From positions 1 through 22,995 of the forward strand of contig JADFWI010000036.1 in the NCBI GenBank assembly GCA_015222985.1: a stretch of DNA of 22,995 nt, in the 5' to 3' direction. Shown here piece after piece: positions 14,253-22,861 of the stretch. Position 1 is the stretch's first letter. Each line of letters starts with the position of its first letter. Under the pieces are notes generated by a model. The model saw nothing but the letters and a program-made list of their open reading frames with translations. It made no database searches and was not told the origin of the DNA. The position numbers and the translations under genes were made by a program. The stretch is from Pseudomonadota bacterium (GTDB lineage Bacteria; Desulfobacterota; Desulfobacteria; Desulfobacterales; C00003060).

Positions 14253-14833
14253 TTCAAGGACAATTCCTCCAAGTGCATTTTTTCAATGGGTACGTTAGTG
14301 ATGGTATGAACAATTTTGAGAATCTTTTCTTTCAAGGCATCAAGGTCTTTCTGCTCAATCGATTTTGCCACCTCGGGAAGCCTTCCAGATGCTGGCAGCT
14401 CTTGCTTAACCTTGGTCAACTTCCGTATCAAATCAGCCTTTTCTTGCTTATCCCCAAAGGGGATTGAGAGTTTGAATTCCACATGATGGTTGAACCCGAT
14501 AGGAGATGAAACAATGTAGACTATTTTTCCGGTCGAGCGCGTGTCTGCAGTCCCTCGTTTTGACACGAGTTCGTGTAGAGGTGAGTACATTAGAAGAACT
14601 GAAGCCACAACCATGCCTGCTAACAAGGAGAGAATGAATACCTTGTCCTTAGCCAGGAGAATAAGGCCGTTGAAGATGGCCATTCTTTTCCTATCAGGCC
14701 CCTGGTCTTTGTCCTGGCTCTTTGACGAAGTAGGCGTTTCCCCGGAGCCTGCGGTCCCAGGAGTCACCACGAGTTCGTCAAGCTCCAGTTTTTCCTTGTC
14801 CAGGTCCTCTGCGTTCTTATCGTTATCTTCCAT
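14249..14833 (-). CDS. FliL-like single-pass membrane protein
   Basis: 194 residues: an acidic, disordered cytoplasmic N-terminus (1-50), one membrane helix (about 65-84, VFILSLLAGMVVASVLLMYS) and an extracytoplasmic domain. The last 80 residues run strand (HHVEFKLSIPFG), helix, then DLDALKEKILKIVHTITNV ending in a short strand (MHLEELSLK), the layout of the FliL C-terminal domain (strand, KxxLxxEILxxIN, V..V.F..F). Sequence identity to FliL is low and no flagellar genes are nearby, so this is a fold-level suggestion. It is divergent from the cyclase homologue and converges with the zinc-knuckle gene. Confidence 0.5.
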   Translation of the reverse strand: MEDNDKNAEDLDKEKLELDELVVTPGTAGSGETPTSSKSQDKDQGPDRKRMAIFNGLILLAKDKVFILSLLAGMVVASVLLMYSPLHELVSKRGTADTRSTGKIVYIVSSPIGFNHHVEFKLSIPFGDKQEKADLIRKLTKVKQELPASGRLPEVAKSIEQKDLDALKEKILKIVHTITNVPIEKMHLEELSLK

Positions 14834-14953
14834 TGGAAATACCGTATGAGGGCTCTGTTAAGATCTTTTCACAAATATAACAAATTTACACACAAAATGG
14901 CAGTTTTTCCAACATTATATTACCACTGAAGTAGAAATTCGGGACAGAGGACC

Positions 14954-14992
14954 ATGTTTTCCATTTTGAAACAAAGACTCGGACCCAGATGA
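14954..14992 (+). CDS. 12-codon leader ORF coupled to the cyclase homologue
   Basis: MFSILKQRLGPR with GAGG upstream of its ATG; its TGA (14990-14992) overlaps the cyclase ATG (14989-14991) as ATGA. The cyclase start lacks its own ribosome site, so translation may rely on this leader by re-initiation. Chance occurrence cannot be excluded. Confidence 0.35.
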   Translation: MFSILKQRLGPR

Positions 14993-17082
14993 CAGAAAAC
15001 ACACGTCGCAACAGACCCGATCTCTTTGATGCCAGAGAGACAATCCTGTCAAACAGAAGGGATTTCGTCACATATAACATCACCAGGTTACGTGAGGTCA
15101 TACGGCATCTTTCACGCAAGAAGCTGGAACTGTTTCACACGATTCCACTTCTCCTCCACGTAAATTCCCCGGATTTGCCCGGTTATGTTGATCATCCCCA
15201 AACACCACATGGCATTTACGGGTTCTTTGATTCCGGCTTCTGGATGCTTGCCAAAAAGCGCCTCGGAATCGAAATAGAGAATATACGTTCATATATCTCA
15301 AAGAGTTTTCTCATAAAAGGGATTTATCTTATAGGAAGCACCGGAACAGTGGGCCAGACAGACATCTCTCCTTTTGACTATTGGATAGTCATCGACAGTG
15401 GGTCTGTAAGCGAGGCACACCGGGGGCTTTTGAGCAAAAAGCTTGGCAGAATCGAAGAGTGGGCCAAACAAACCTACGACCAACTCGTCACCTTTTTTCT
15501 GCTGGATTTTGAACAGATAAGACAAAGCGATTTCTGCGGAATTGACGAAGAATGTTTAGGGGCTGCGCAAAGGAGTCTTTTGAAAGAAGAATTTTACCGC
15601 ACATTTATCTTGATAGGCGGACAGATTCCATACTGGGCGGTGTTGCCTGCGCGTCTGAAGGATGCTGAGTACAAGAGCTGGGTTGAAACTGCGTCGCTGC
15701 TGTCTGAGGACAATTCTTTGCCTGATGATTATGTGGACCTTGGCAATTTGACAGCCATCAAGAGTGAGGATTTTCCGGACGCCCTGCTTTGGCAGGTTGG
15801 GAACGCACAAAACGATCCTGTAAAGTCTTTGATCAAGGCATCGCTTACGACCCACCACTGCTTTTTTCAAGAAAAGGAAGGACTGCTGTGTGACATCATA
15901 AAGGAGAGGTTCTTCGAAGGTCGACTGGATAGTTGTCATCTGGATCCCTACGTCTTTGCCTTTGAAAAGGCTCTTGCATTCTACGAAAGCATGGATGACG
16001 AAGACGGACTCGAATTAGTAAAGCAATGTATTTGTCTTCGCCTTGTTGGCTACCCGGTTCCCTCAGAACCGGACGAAAACAACCGGAAAGCCCAAGTATT
16101 AAGAGACTATGTTGACGCGTGGTCATGGGCCGACGATCAGATGAGCCGTCTTGTGTCTTACGGTTTGTGGCCAGAAAAGGAAAAACTTCGGCTCGAAAAA
16201 CGCATTATTGACAAGCTCTGGTTTTTGTACCAACTCGTTTCAAGTTCAACGGGAGAATCGAAGGCCATCAAGGGCGTGCCTATTGAGGACTTGAGCCCGT
16301 TTAAGAGAAGAATCAGAAACCGCTTTGAGAAAAAACCAGGGAAAATCCCCCGCTGTTCGGCGTCTCTTCGTGTCCAGGGGGGCGGCAACGCTCTGTTCGT
16401 TGCCCATCAGCGTGAGAGTCCCGATGTCAGCTTCTGGGCAGTTTACAGTAGTTCTGTCAAGAGCGCTGCAGGCAAGGAAAACGCCCATTTTGTTGCCCCT
16501 GAACTGCTACGTATTTTGGGCTGGATCATCTTTAACGGGCTCTACGAGCACAAGACCTTTGCTGTGGCCCTTCAGTTTGTCCAAGGTCCCATTTCCCGCA
16601 AGCTAACCCGGGGAGTCCTTGACGAGCTTTTTTCCTTTTTTCCTGATCAAATACCGCCTCTTGATCATACGAGTTCTGATCCCCGGTGGCTAAGGGTATT
16701 TGTGGCCTTGGATACAAGCCGTTTTGCTGCTGGCGACACCTTGCAGTCAGTGGATTATTTAGTACAGAATACCTGGGGAGAAATGTTTTTCTATTCTCTT
16801 GACTTAACGCACATAGAGAGCAATCTTCTGAAGTGTCACGAGATTGCCAAACAGGCCTGGCGCTACTTTCAAACGGCCGGACCAGGAGAGGCCTCGTACC
16901 GGATCTACGATCTTCGCACAGTTGAGGATGCCTCAACTACAAGATCGATTAATAGCTTCATAAAGTCCTTCCAAAAGACGGGCATTGGAGATCACAAGGC
17001 CCAAGAGCCAGAAAGAAAGGACGAACTGGAACCTGATGAAACGGAAAGGGCAGACAATGAACCCCTTCTTGATTTATTTTGA
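14989..17082 (+). CDS. Class I adenylate cyclase homologue, probably catalytically impaired
   Basis: 697 residues, homologous to the N-terminal catalytic part of enterobacterial CyaA (848 residues; ATP to cAMP). Matches in order: IPLLLHVNSPDLPGYVD (52-68; CyaA LLPTLLHYHHPLMPGYLD), GSTGTVGQTDISPFDYW (116-132; CyaA GSTSSVGQSCSSDLDIW), VTFFLLD, LLKEEFYRTFILIGGQIPYW, and LDPYVFAFEKALAFY. In the nucleotidyltransferase signature the first of the two metal-binding aspartates (CyaA SDLD) is proline (P128), only D130 remaining. Loss of this residue should abolish or greatly reduce cAMP synthesis. The C-terminal 270 residues differ from CyaA and end in an acidic tail. No recognisable start site other than coupling to a 12-codon leader. 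Confidence 0.85.
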   Translation: MTENTRRNRPDLFDARETILSNRRDFVTYNITRLREVIRHLSRKKLELFHTIPLLLHVNSPDLPGYVDHPQTPHGIYGFFDSGFWMLAKKRLGIEIENIRSYISKSFLIKGIYLIGSTGTVGQTDISPFDYWIVIDSGSVSEAHRGLLSKKLGRIEEWAKQTYDQLVTFFLLDFEQIRQSDFCGIDEECLGAAQRSLLKEEFYRTFILIGGQIPYWAVLPARLKDAEYKSWVETASLLSEDNSLPDDYVDLGNLTAIKSEDFPDALLWQVGNAQNDPVKSLIKASLTTHHCFFQEKEGLLCDIIKERFFEGRLDSCHLDPYVFAFEKALAFYESMDDEDGLELVKQCICLRLVGYPVPSEPDENNRKAQVLRDYVDAWSWADDQMSRLVSYGLWPEKEKLRLEKRIIDKLWFLYQLVSSSTGESKAIKGVPIEDLSPFKRRIRNRFEKKPGKIPRCSASLRVQGGGNALFVAHQRESPDVSFWAVYSSSVKSAAGKENAHFVAPELLRILGWIIFNGLYEHKTFAVALQFVQGPISRKLTRGVLDELFSFFPDQIPPLDHTSSDPRWLRVFVALDTSRFAAGDTLQSVDYLVQNTWGEMFFYSLDLTHIESNLLKCHEIAKQAWRYFQTAGPGEASYRIYDLRTVEDASTTRSINSFIKSFQKTGIGDHKAQEPERKDELEPDETERADNEPLLDLF

Positions 17083-17379
17083 GAAATCTGATACCCATTT
17101 TAGTTTAGGAAACTTGGTCCTGTGGGCCACGTAAGAGTCATTGGCTCTGCCATACTCGGTTCCATCGAAATGCCTAAAGTGCCTTGTAAAGTTAAGAACA
17201 GAACGTGCAATCCCGATTTTAGGCATTTTACAATTTTAGGCATTGTAGGCATTTTTTTCTTAGGCATTCATAAGCTTGCGAAGCCCGGCCCTCTTCAAGG
17301 GGCAAATCAAGGCCACGTCCTCTGGGCGTGGATTCTTTACTCAATTTAGTTACAATACGATTCCATCCATGAGAAGTCT
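17083..17379. other. Intergenic region with TAGGCAT repeat array
   Basis: No gene. It holds the repeat array described separately and a small hairpin CCACG/CGTGG (17313-17317 with 17327-17331). No clear promoter for the following receiver-TPR gene could be set. Confidence 0.5.
17170..17268 (+). repeat. TTAGGCATT direct repeats with an inverted copy
   Basis: (T/G)TAGGCATT occurs at 17219-17227, 17236-17244, 17245-17253 and 17260-17268, and inverted (ATGCCTAAA) at 17170-17178, which pairs perfectly over 9 bp with 17218-17226. The array lies 110-210 bp before the receiver-TPR gene and could be a regulator-binding cluster or give alternative RNA hairpins. Confidence 0.65.
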
Positions 17380-18390
17380 ATGAATGCGACATCTTTTCTC
17401 GTTGTCGATGACAATTCAGTGGCTCTTAAGGAGTTTACAGATACTCTCAAGTATCTGGGATACAAGGACGTTCATGCAACGAACACGGCAAGTGAGGCGT
17501 GGGCCATGTTCAGGGTAAAGGAATTTGCCTGTGTTGTCTCGGCCTGGGAAATGCCTGAGATGTCGGGGCTTGCCCTTTTAAAAGTCCTACGCAATGATGA
17601 CAGATACGTTAACCTTCCCTTCTACCTTTCCGATTCTGCCTTTACCAAGGCCAAAGTCATTGAAGCCGGCAAAGCAGGTGTGAGCGGGCTCATTGTGAAA
17701 CCTTACGACACAGATACGCTCAAGGATAAGATTGCGGGCATGGTCCAAGCGGCAGGTTTGGGCGCTCCCAGCGAGGAAGCTGTCTCCCTTGAAGAGGGGA
17801 TGAAGTTGCTGGAAAGTGGAGATTACGAAGATGCCCTCAACGTATTTGAGAAGATGTTAAGTGAGGGCGAAAGCGCAGAAGTTTATTATAACATAGGGTA
17901 CATCAAGACGGCCAAGGGACAATATCAGGAGGGCATTGAGGCATTCAGAAAGGCCACTCAGCTTGACCGCCTTTTTGCAAAGGCGTACGAGGCTATGGGG
18001 CGCGCTTATAAGGAGCTGGGACAGACCCAAAAGGCCGAGCAATCCTTACATAAGGCTGCCGAGATCTACATGAAGAGCGAGAAAGATGAAAATGCGGAGG
18101 ATATCCTAAACGAAATCCTGGAACTTCAGCCTGATACGGTAAACGTCTATAACAGCCTGGGCGTTTTATATCGCAAAAGGGGGGATCCTGCCACTGCCCT
18201 TAAGCACTATGAGAAGGCCCTGAAAATCCATCCCCATGAGTCTCATATCCATTACAATATTGGCCGTGTCCACATTGATATGAACCACGCGGACAAGGCC
18301 CAATCCCACTTCAGACAGGCCCTGAAACTGAACCCGAACTTCAAAGAAGCCAAAGAAGCCTTGGATGCCATTGAACTCGGCGCGCTGTGA
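17380..18390 (+). CDS. Pseudo-receiver domain with C-terminal TPR array
   Basis: 336 residues. Residues 5-122 are a CheY-like receiver: acidic pocket D10/D11 (LVVDDNS), the switch region (FYLSDS, S84) and K107 in VKPYD are kept, but the phospho-acceptor position is alanine: CVVSAWEMPEMSG has A55 where receivers have D before W-x-MP. It therefore should not accept phosphate from a histidine kinase in the usual way. Residues 130-332 are about five TPR units (for example YYNIGYIKTAKGQYQEGIEA and YNSLGVLYRKRGDPATALKH), a protein-binding superhelix. It probably acts as a phosphorylation-independent adaptor. It is in the same direction as the cyclase homologue, 297 bp downstream. Confidence 0.9.
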   Translation: MNATSFLVVDDNSVALKEFTDTLKYLGYKDVHATNTASEAWAMFRVKEFACVVSAWEMPEMSGLALLKVLRNDDRYVNLPFYLSDSAFTKAKVIEAGKAGVSGLIVKPYDTDTLKDKIAGMVQAAGLGAPSEEAVSLEEGMKLLESGDYEDALNVFEKMLSEGESAEVYYNIGYIKTAKGQYQEGIEAFRKATQLDRLFAKAYEAMGRAYKELGQTQKAEQSLHKAAEIYMKSEKDENAEDILNEILELQPDTVNVYNSLGVLYRKRGDPATALKHYEKALKIHPHESHIHYNIGRVHIDMNHADKAQSHFRQALKLNPNFKEAKEALDAIELGAL

Positions 18391-18398
18391 CATCCAAT

Positions 18399-19733
18399 TT
18401 AGTAAATCACGGACTTACGTTTTGCACCTTCAATCCACGCCACTATACGTCGTTTGACAAGTGGTGTTTTGCGAAGCCGCAAGGCCTGGTTTATCCGGAC
18501 AAGTTCAGGGAAAAGCTCATCCGGATGCTGCTTGTCCAGTTCTCCCAGCGAGTGGACCCCAGCCTTTTCCAGCAGGCGGGCATTTAATGATCCCATATGC
18601 AGCAAGCTTGTAAGTTCCAGTCGCCGGCGTATGGCATCACGAAATGGTACCCTGATCAGTTCTGTCGCCGCCGCCCAGTTTTTCAAAACCTCTTTGGGGT
18701 AGCGCCATCCCTTTTCGGCAAGGATGCTTGCATCGGTTGGACTGATATCTTCAAGGATGTGACAGAGTGATTCCGAGCGACTGTCGATTGTGTGATATTC
18801 CATTTGAAAATAAGACCATTCACTCAAGAAAAGAGCAAAAGCAATCAAGACAAGATAGATCACCCTGTTGGCTGAAGTCGGTGACTTCTGCTTTTTGATT
18901 GCTTGTGGAATCCAGTGGCGGCCGCCACGCAGCAGATAGACTGCGTTTATCAGGATAAAACACTCCACGCAGAAGGGCGGAAAGCCCAGAAATCCCAAGT
19001 AGGGCATCTCGAACAATTTGCCTTCTGAAAAAAAAGGGACCGTGTAGACCCATTTTTCAAGGGACCAGAAATTACAGAGCTCCCAGTACCCACCGCAAAA
19101 AATCCCGGCAATCAACAGACGAACAAGAGTGGTCCATTCCCCGCTTTCAGCATCTTTAAGCAGAGAGTGTGCGCCCCATCTTGCACAGACAGGCTCGAGC
19201 AGGAAAATAAAAGCGCCCCAGACAAAAGGAAAAAAGTAGACAGGATAGACCAAGGGCAAGATCAGCATCACAAGTCCGATCAATATGCATCCCTTTCGTG
19301 CCCCTTTTTTGAGGACAAACCGGGTTCTTACGTGCGAGGGGAGCTTCAATCGATAAAGAAGGCGGTATACCAAAAACATGCCGGGCAGGACCGTTGCAAA
19401 ATCAAGATAGGCCTCGACATGAGACCACAGTCCTTCGGGGGGGACACCTGCAAAGTACCAGTTTTGAAGACGAAGATTCCAAATTTCAAAGAAAAACCAA
19501 AAAATGGCAGACCAGAAAAGAAGTGCAACGAATTCGCGGGGTCTTCCGAGAATGAGCCCCTCGTTCCAGCGCCACGAGAGGAGACCGTCAAGAAAGACTA
19601 TAAGGCCGTACCAGCAAAAAGGGTAGGTGTGGGCATAGAAAGGAAAAACATAATGAGCCGTGCCCCAAAAGGTCAGAACGACCATTGCCAGGCCTGAAAT
19701 CATCATCAATTTGCTGATGACACGAGGGATCAT
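18399..19733 (-). CDS. Polytopic membrane protein with HhH/DUF4332-like tail
   Basis: 444 residues from ATG 19733, 8 bp after the thioesterase stop with GGAG upstream; a longer frame from 19793 would overlap the thioesterase. About nine to ten hydrophobic helices fill residues 10-330, with many aromatics (FWFFFEIWNLRLQNWYFAG; GGYWELCNFWSLEKWVYTVP: two related segments, suggesting an internal duplication). The last 110 residues are soluble and include HMGSLNARLLEKAGVHSLGE, a helix-hairpin-helix-like segment as in DUF4332. Function unknown. Last gene of the ispA-dxs-tlyA-thioesterase run, converging with the receiver-TPR gene. Confidence 0.7.
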   Translation of the reverse strand: MIPRVISKLMMISGLAMVVLTFWGTAHYVFPFYAHTYPFCWYGLIVFLDGLLSWRWNEGLILGRPREFVALLFWSAIFWFFFEIWNLRLQNWYFAGVPPEGLWSHVEAYLDFATVLPGMFLVYRLLYRLKLPSHVRTRFVLKKGARKGCILIGLVMLILPLVYPVYFFPFVWGAFIFLLEPVCARWGAHSLLKDAESGEWTTLVRLLIAGIFCGGYWELCNFWSLEKWVYTVPFFSEGKLFEMPYLGFLGFPPFCVECFILINAVYLLRGGRHWIPQAIKKQKSPTSANRVIYLVLIAFALFLSEWSYFQMEYHTIDSRSESLCHILEDISPTDASILAEKGWRYPKEVLKNWAAATELIRVPFRDAIRRRLELTSLLHMGSLNARLLEKAGVHSLGELDKQHPDELFPELVRINQALRLRKTPLVKRRIVAWIEGAKRKSVIY

Positions 19734-19741
19734 TCCATCAT

Positions 19742-20164
19742 TTACTCCAGAAACGGTAGTCCCTGCTTCTTCCTGTAGACAAGGGCCTGGCATGATGCAA
19801 TTAGTGTTTGCTTTTCATCTGTTACCTTTATGTCATATGAGGCTGTGTGTGGGGTTAAGTTCAATTCCTTAGCCTCTGCCCGCAGTCTTGCCCCTGGCGC
19901 GGGTGAATTCATATAGGTGATATTCATATTAAGAGCCACTGCTATGGTGCCGTGAGAATTGGCGGCTGTCTCAAAGGCTTCGTCAATAAGGCCGAAGATG
20001 GCGCCGCCGTGGGCCATTCCAAAGATGTTTTTCAGATCCTCTGTAAAGGTCATTTCCACGACAGAATATCCATCGTTGAGTTCGATCAAATCAAGATTCA
20101 GCTTTCTGGCAAAAGGCTCCTCCTTCACCTTCCGAAAAATCGCTCGTCTGACGTTATCCTCCAT
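19742..20164 (-). CDS. PaaI-family hotdog thioesterase
   Basis: 140 residues, the normal length for a single hotdog domain acting on acyl-CoA thioesters, probably as a tetramer. The hallmark MAHGGAIFGLIDEAFETAAN (50-69) has H52-G53-G54 at the oxyanion turn and catalytic-position D61; strands ALNMNITYMNSPAPGARLRA follow. Its start overlaps the end of tlyA by 11 bp, so it is translationally coupled. Substrate not evident: phenylacetyl-type or other aryl/acyl-CoA are family options. Confidence 0.88.
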   Translation of the reverse strand: MEDNVRRAIFRKVKEEPFARKLNLDLIELNDGYSVVEMTFTEDLKNIFGMAHGGAIFGLIDEAFETAANSHGTIAVALNMNITYMNSPAPGARLRAEAKELNLTPHTASYDIKVTDEKQTLIASCQALVYRKKQGLPFLE

Positions 20165-20909
20165 AGGCTTTCTCCATCTGCAAACAGGCTAGATATTCCT
20201 GATTTCCCTTGGGGCCGAGAATAGGGGAGGGGATGACTCCCAGTTGAGATAGGTTCATGTCATTGAATGCCCTGGAAAGGTCTTCCATGACAGCTTCATG
20301 TAAGGACTTATCACGGACCACGCCGCCCTTTCCCACCAATCCTTTTCCCACCTCAAACTGGGGCTTGATTAAACAGATGATGTGGCCTGAACGCTTCACG
20401 AACTTCATGACAGCAGGAACCACGATCTTGAGCGAGATAAATGAGACGTCGATGCAGGCTAAGTCCACAGCCTCAGGTACTGCTCCTGCGTACAGATGCC
20501 GGATGTTTGTCCGTTCTAAGACCGTGACCCTGGGATCTGACCGCAGATTCCAGTGGAGTTGGCCGTAGCCCACATCCACAGCAATGACACGTCTTGCGCC
20601 ATGCTGGAGGAGACAATCTGTAAATCCTCCTGTAGAAGCGCCTACATCCAAGCACTCTAACCCACTGACATCAAGAGAAAACTCACGCAAAGCCGCTTCC
20701 AGTTTAAGCCCGCCGCGACTGACATAGGGGATATCCTTGCCCGTGACACGAAGAGACACATCATCGGGGACCAGGTGCCCTGCCTTTACCAGCCTTTCAC
20801 CGTTGACCCAAACCTTGCCCGCAAGGACAAGCGAAAGAGCGCGCTGGCGGCTTTGCGCAAGACCCCTTTTTACCAGGAGCACGTCCAAGCGTTGCCTGCC
20901 GGGTTTCAT
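20154..20909 (-). CDS. tlyA: TlyA-family rRNA (cytidine-2'-O)-methyltransferase
   Basis: 251 residues. N-terminal S4 RNA-binding domain (about 5-65, QRLDVLLVKRGLAQSRQRAL), the short linker, then an FtsJ-like Rossmann methyltransferase: motif I CLDVGASTGGFTDCLLQHGA (86-105) and the catalytic K69-D154-K182-E186 tetrad. Characterised TlyA proteins methylate 16S and/or 23S rRNA cytidines with SAM and were earlier labelled hemolysins. No ribosome site stronger than GTAGGA at the start. Follows dxs on the same strand with a 58-bp gap. Confidence 0.93.
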   Translation of the reverse strand: MKPGRQRLDVLLVKRGLAQSRQRALSLVLAGKVWVNGERLVKAGHLVPDDVSLRVTGKDIPYVSRGGLKLEAALREFSLDVSGLECLDVGASTGGFTDCLLQHGARRVIAVDVGYGQLHWNLRSDPRVTVLERTNIRHLYAGAVPEAVDLACIDVSFISLKIVVPAVMKFVKRSGHIICLIKPQFEVGKGLVGKGGVVRDKSLHEAVMEDLSRAFNDMNLSQLGVIPSPILGPKGNQEYLACLQMEKAYGG

Positions 20910-20967
20910 GTCCTACTGCACCGAAGTCCCACCTTAAGCTTGGAAAGTTGGAATAATGGAATGATTG

Positions 20968-22854
20968 TCAGTAAGTTGTTGACTTTTCCAGACGTTCAAT
21001 TACGGCTTTTGCGATGCCAGGGCCGTCAATGCCGTACTTGGCACGCAGGATCTTTTGAGAACCGTGCTCCACGAACGTATCACCTATGCCAAGCCGCAAG
21101 ATCTGATTTCCAGTAACGCCTTCATCCGACAGGCACTCAAGAACCGCGCTACCAAAGCCGCCCTGAAGGACATTTTCTTCAACAGTCACAATGAGCGGGA
21201 TCTTCTTTGCCAGGGAAGTGATGAGTTTTCTGTCAAGGGGCTTCACGAAGCGGCTGTTTACCACAGTGACAGAGATGTTCTGAGATTCAAGCTGCTTCTC
21301 GGCTTCAAGGGCGGCCGTGACAGTGGCGCCGATGGCAAAGATCGCAACATCGTCTCCTCTCGTCAGGATCTCTGCCTTGCCTATGGGCAGGGTGTGGATC
21401 TCATGATCAATTGGCGCCCCAACACCACTGCCCCTCGGATACCTGAATGCTATGGGACCGGAGTGTTCCATGGCAGTCGCCAACATGTGTTGGAGTTCGT
21501 TCTCATCTTTAGGCGCCATCACAACCATGTTTGGCAAACTGCGCAAGTAGCTGAAATCAAATAGGCCCTGATGGGTTGGGCCGTCCTCGCCGACAATGCC
21601 GCCACGGTCCACGGCAAAGACCACCGGCAGGGCGTCCAGGCACACATCATGAACGATCTGGTCATAGGCTCGCTGCAAAAACGTGGAATAGATTGCAACC
21701 ACCGGACAAAATCCTTCGGTAGTCATGCCTGCCGCAAAAGTAACCGCATGCTGTTCGGCAATGCCTACATCAAAAAAACGCTCCGGAAAGGCGTCGGAAA
21801 AGGCCTTGAGTCCCGTGCCCTCAGGCATAGCTGCCGTCACTGCGACGATTTTGTCGTTCTTGCGGGCAAGCTCGGTCAAGGTGTTGCCAAAGACTTCAGT
21901 GTAGCTAGGAGGTCTCTTCTTGGAGGAGATGTGATTACCCGTTTTAATTTCAAACGACCCAACGCCGTGAAAATAGGTGGGGTTGCGTTCTGCCGGGGCG
22001 TAGCCCTTCCCCTTCTTTGTAATCACATGAAAGAGGACCGGTTTCTGCATCTCCCTCACATTCTGCAGCGTGTCAATGAGGTGATCCAGCCTGTGGCCCT
22101 TTATCGGGCCAAAGTAATTGAAGTTGAATGCCTCAAAAAGCATCCCTGGCGTGATAAAGGCCTTGAATGATTCCTCACTTCGCTTGGCCAGGTTGTAGAC
22201 ATCATCTCCGAACTTGGGAAGGGACCTGAAAAACTCCTTCAGTTCTTCCCTGAGCGCCACAAAGTGCTTTGCAGAAAGTTTCCGGCTCAAGAAGGATGAG
22301 AAGACCCTCACATTCCGGGCAATGGACATCTCGTTATCGTTCAAGATAACAATAAGGTCCTTACGAAGCTCACCCGCCTGGCTCAACCCCTCATAGGCTA
22401 AGCCGCCGGTTATGGAGCCATCGCCAATGACAGCAATGACCTTGCCCTTGCCTTTGTTCAGGCACCTCCCGCATGCCATGCCAAGGCTTGCTGAAATGGA
22501 CGTGCTGGCATGGCCCGTGGAAAAGGCATCATACGGGCTTTCGCTTCTGCGAGTAAAGCCGCTGAGGCCCCCGTGTTGCCGCAGTGTGTGAAACCTGTCT
22601 CTTCGACCAGTAAGAAGCTTGTGGGCATATGCCTGATGACCCACATCCCATACAATCTTATCCTTTGGCGGATCAAACACGTAGTGCAGGGCCACGGTCA
22701 GTTCCACAACCCCCAGGCTGGGAGCCAGGTGTCCCCCCGTGCTGGACACGGTTTGGATGATGACCTCTCGTATTTCTTTGGCTAATTGAGGCAATTGTGA
22801 ACGTTTCAGTTGCTTGACGTCTTGTGGAGAGTCTATTTTATCTAGGAATTTCAC
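20968..22854 (-). CDS. dxs: 1-deoxy-D-xylulose-5-phosphate synthase
   Basis: First step of the MEP isoprenoid pathway: pyruvate plus glyceraldehyde 3-phosphate, TPP dependent. 628 residues from GTG 22854, chosen because GAGG lies 5 bases upstream and it follows the ispA stop by 7 bp; a TTG at 22878 would overlap ispA. Numbered from the GTG: H42 (STGGHLAPSLG), the TPP/Mg motif GDG (144-146) to NDN (172-174), catalytic E367 in VGIAEQHAVTFAAGM, and the transketolase pyrimidine-binding segment with GEDGPTHQGLFD. C-terminal transketolase domain complete. Confidence 0.97.
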   Translation of the reverse strand: MKFLDKIDSPQDVKQLKRSQLPQLAKEIREVIIQTVSSTGGHLAPSLGVVELTVALHYVFDPPKDKIVWDVGHQAYAHKLLTGRRDRFHTLRQHGGLSGFTRRSESPYDAFSTGHASTSISASLGMACGRCLNKGKGKVIAVIGDGSITGGLAYEGLSQAGELRKDLIVILNDNEMSIARNVRVFSSFLSRKLSAKHFVALREELKEFFRSLPKFGDDVYNLAKRSEESFKAFITPGMLFEAFNFNYFGPIKGHRLDHLIDTLQNVREMQKPVLFHVITKKGKGYAPAERNPTYFHGVGSFEIKTGNHISSKKRPPSYTEVFGNTLTELARKNDKIVAVTAAMPEGTGLKAFSDAFPERFFDVGIAEQHAVTFAAGMTTEGFCPVVAIYSTFLQRAYDQIVHDVCLDALPVVFAVDRGGIVGEDGPTHQGLFDFSYLRSLPNMVVMAPKDENELQHMLATAMEHSGPIAFRYPRGSGVGAPIDHEIHTLPIGKAEILTRGDDVAIFAIGATVTAALEAEKQLESQNISVTVVNSRFVKPLDRKLITSLAKKIPLIVTVEENVLQGGFGSAVLECLSDEGVTGNQILRLGIGDTFVEHGSQKILRAKYGIDGPGIAKAVIERLEKSTTY

Positions 22855-22861
22855 TCTAACC

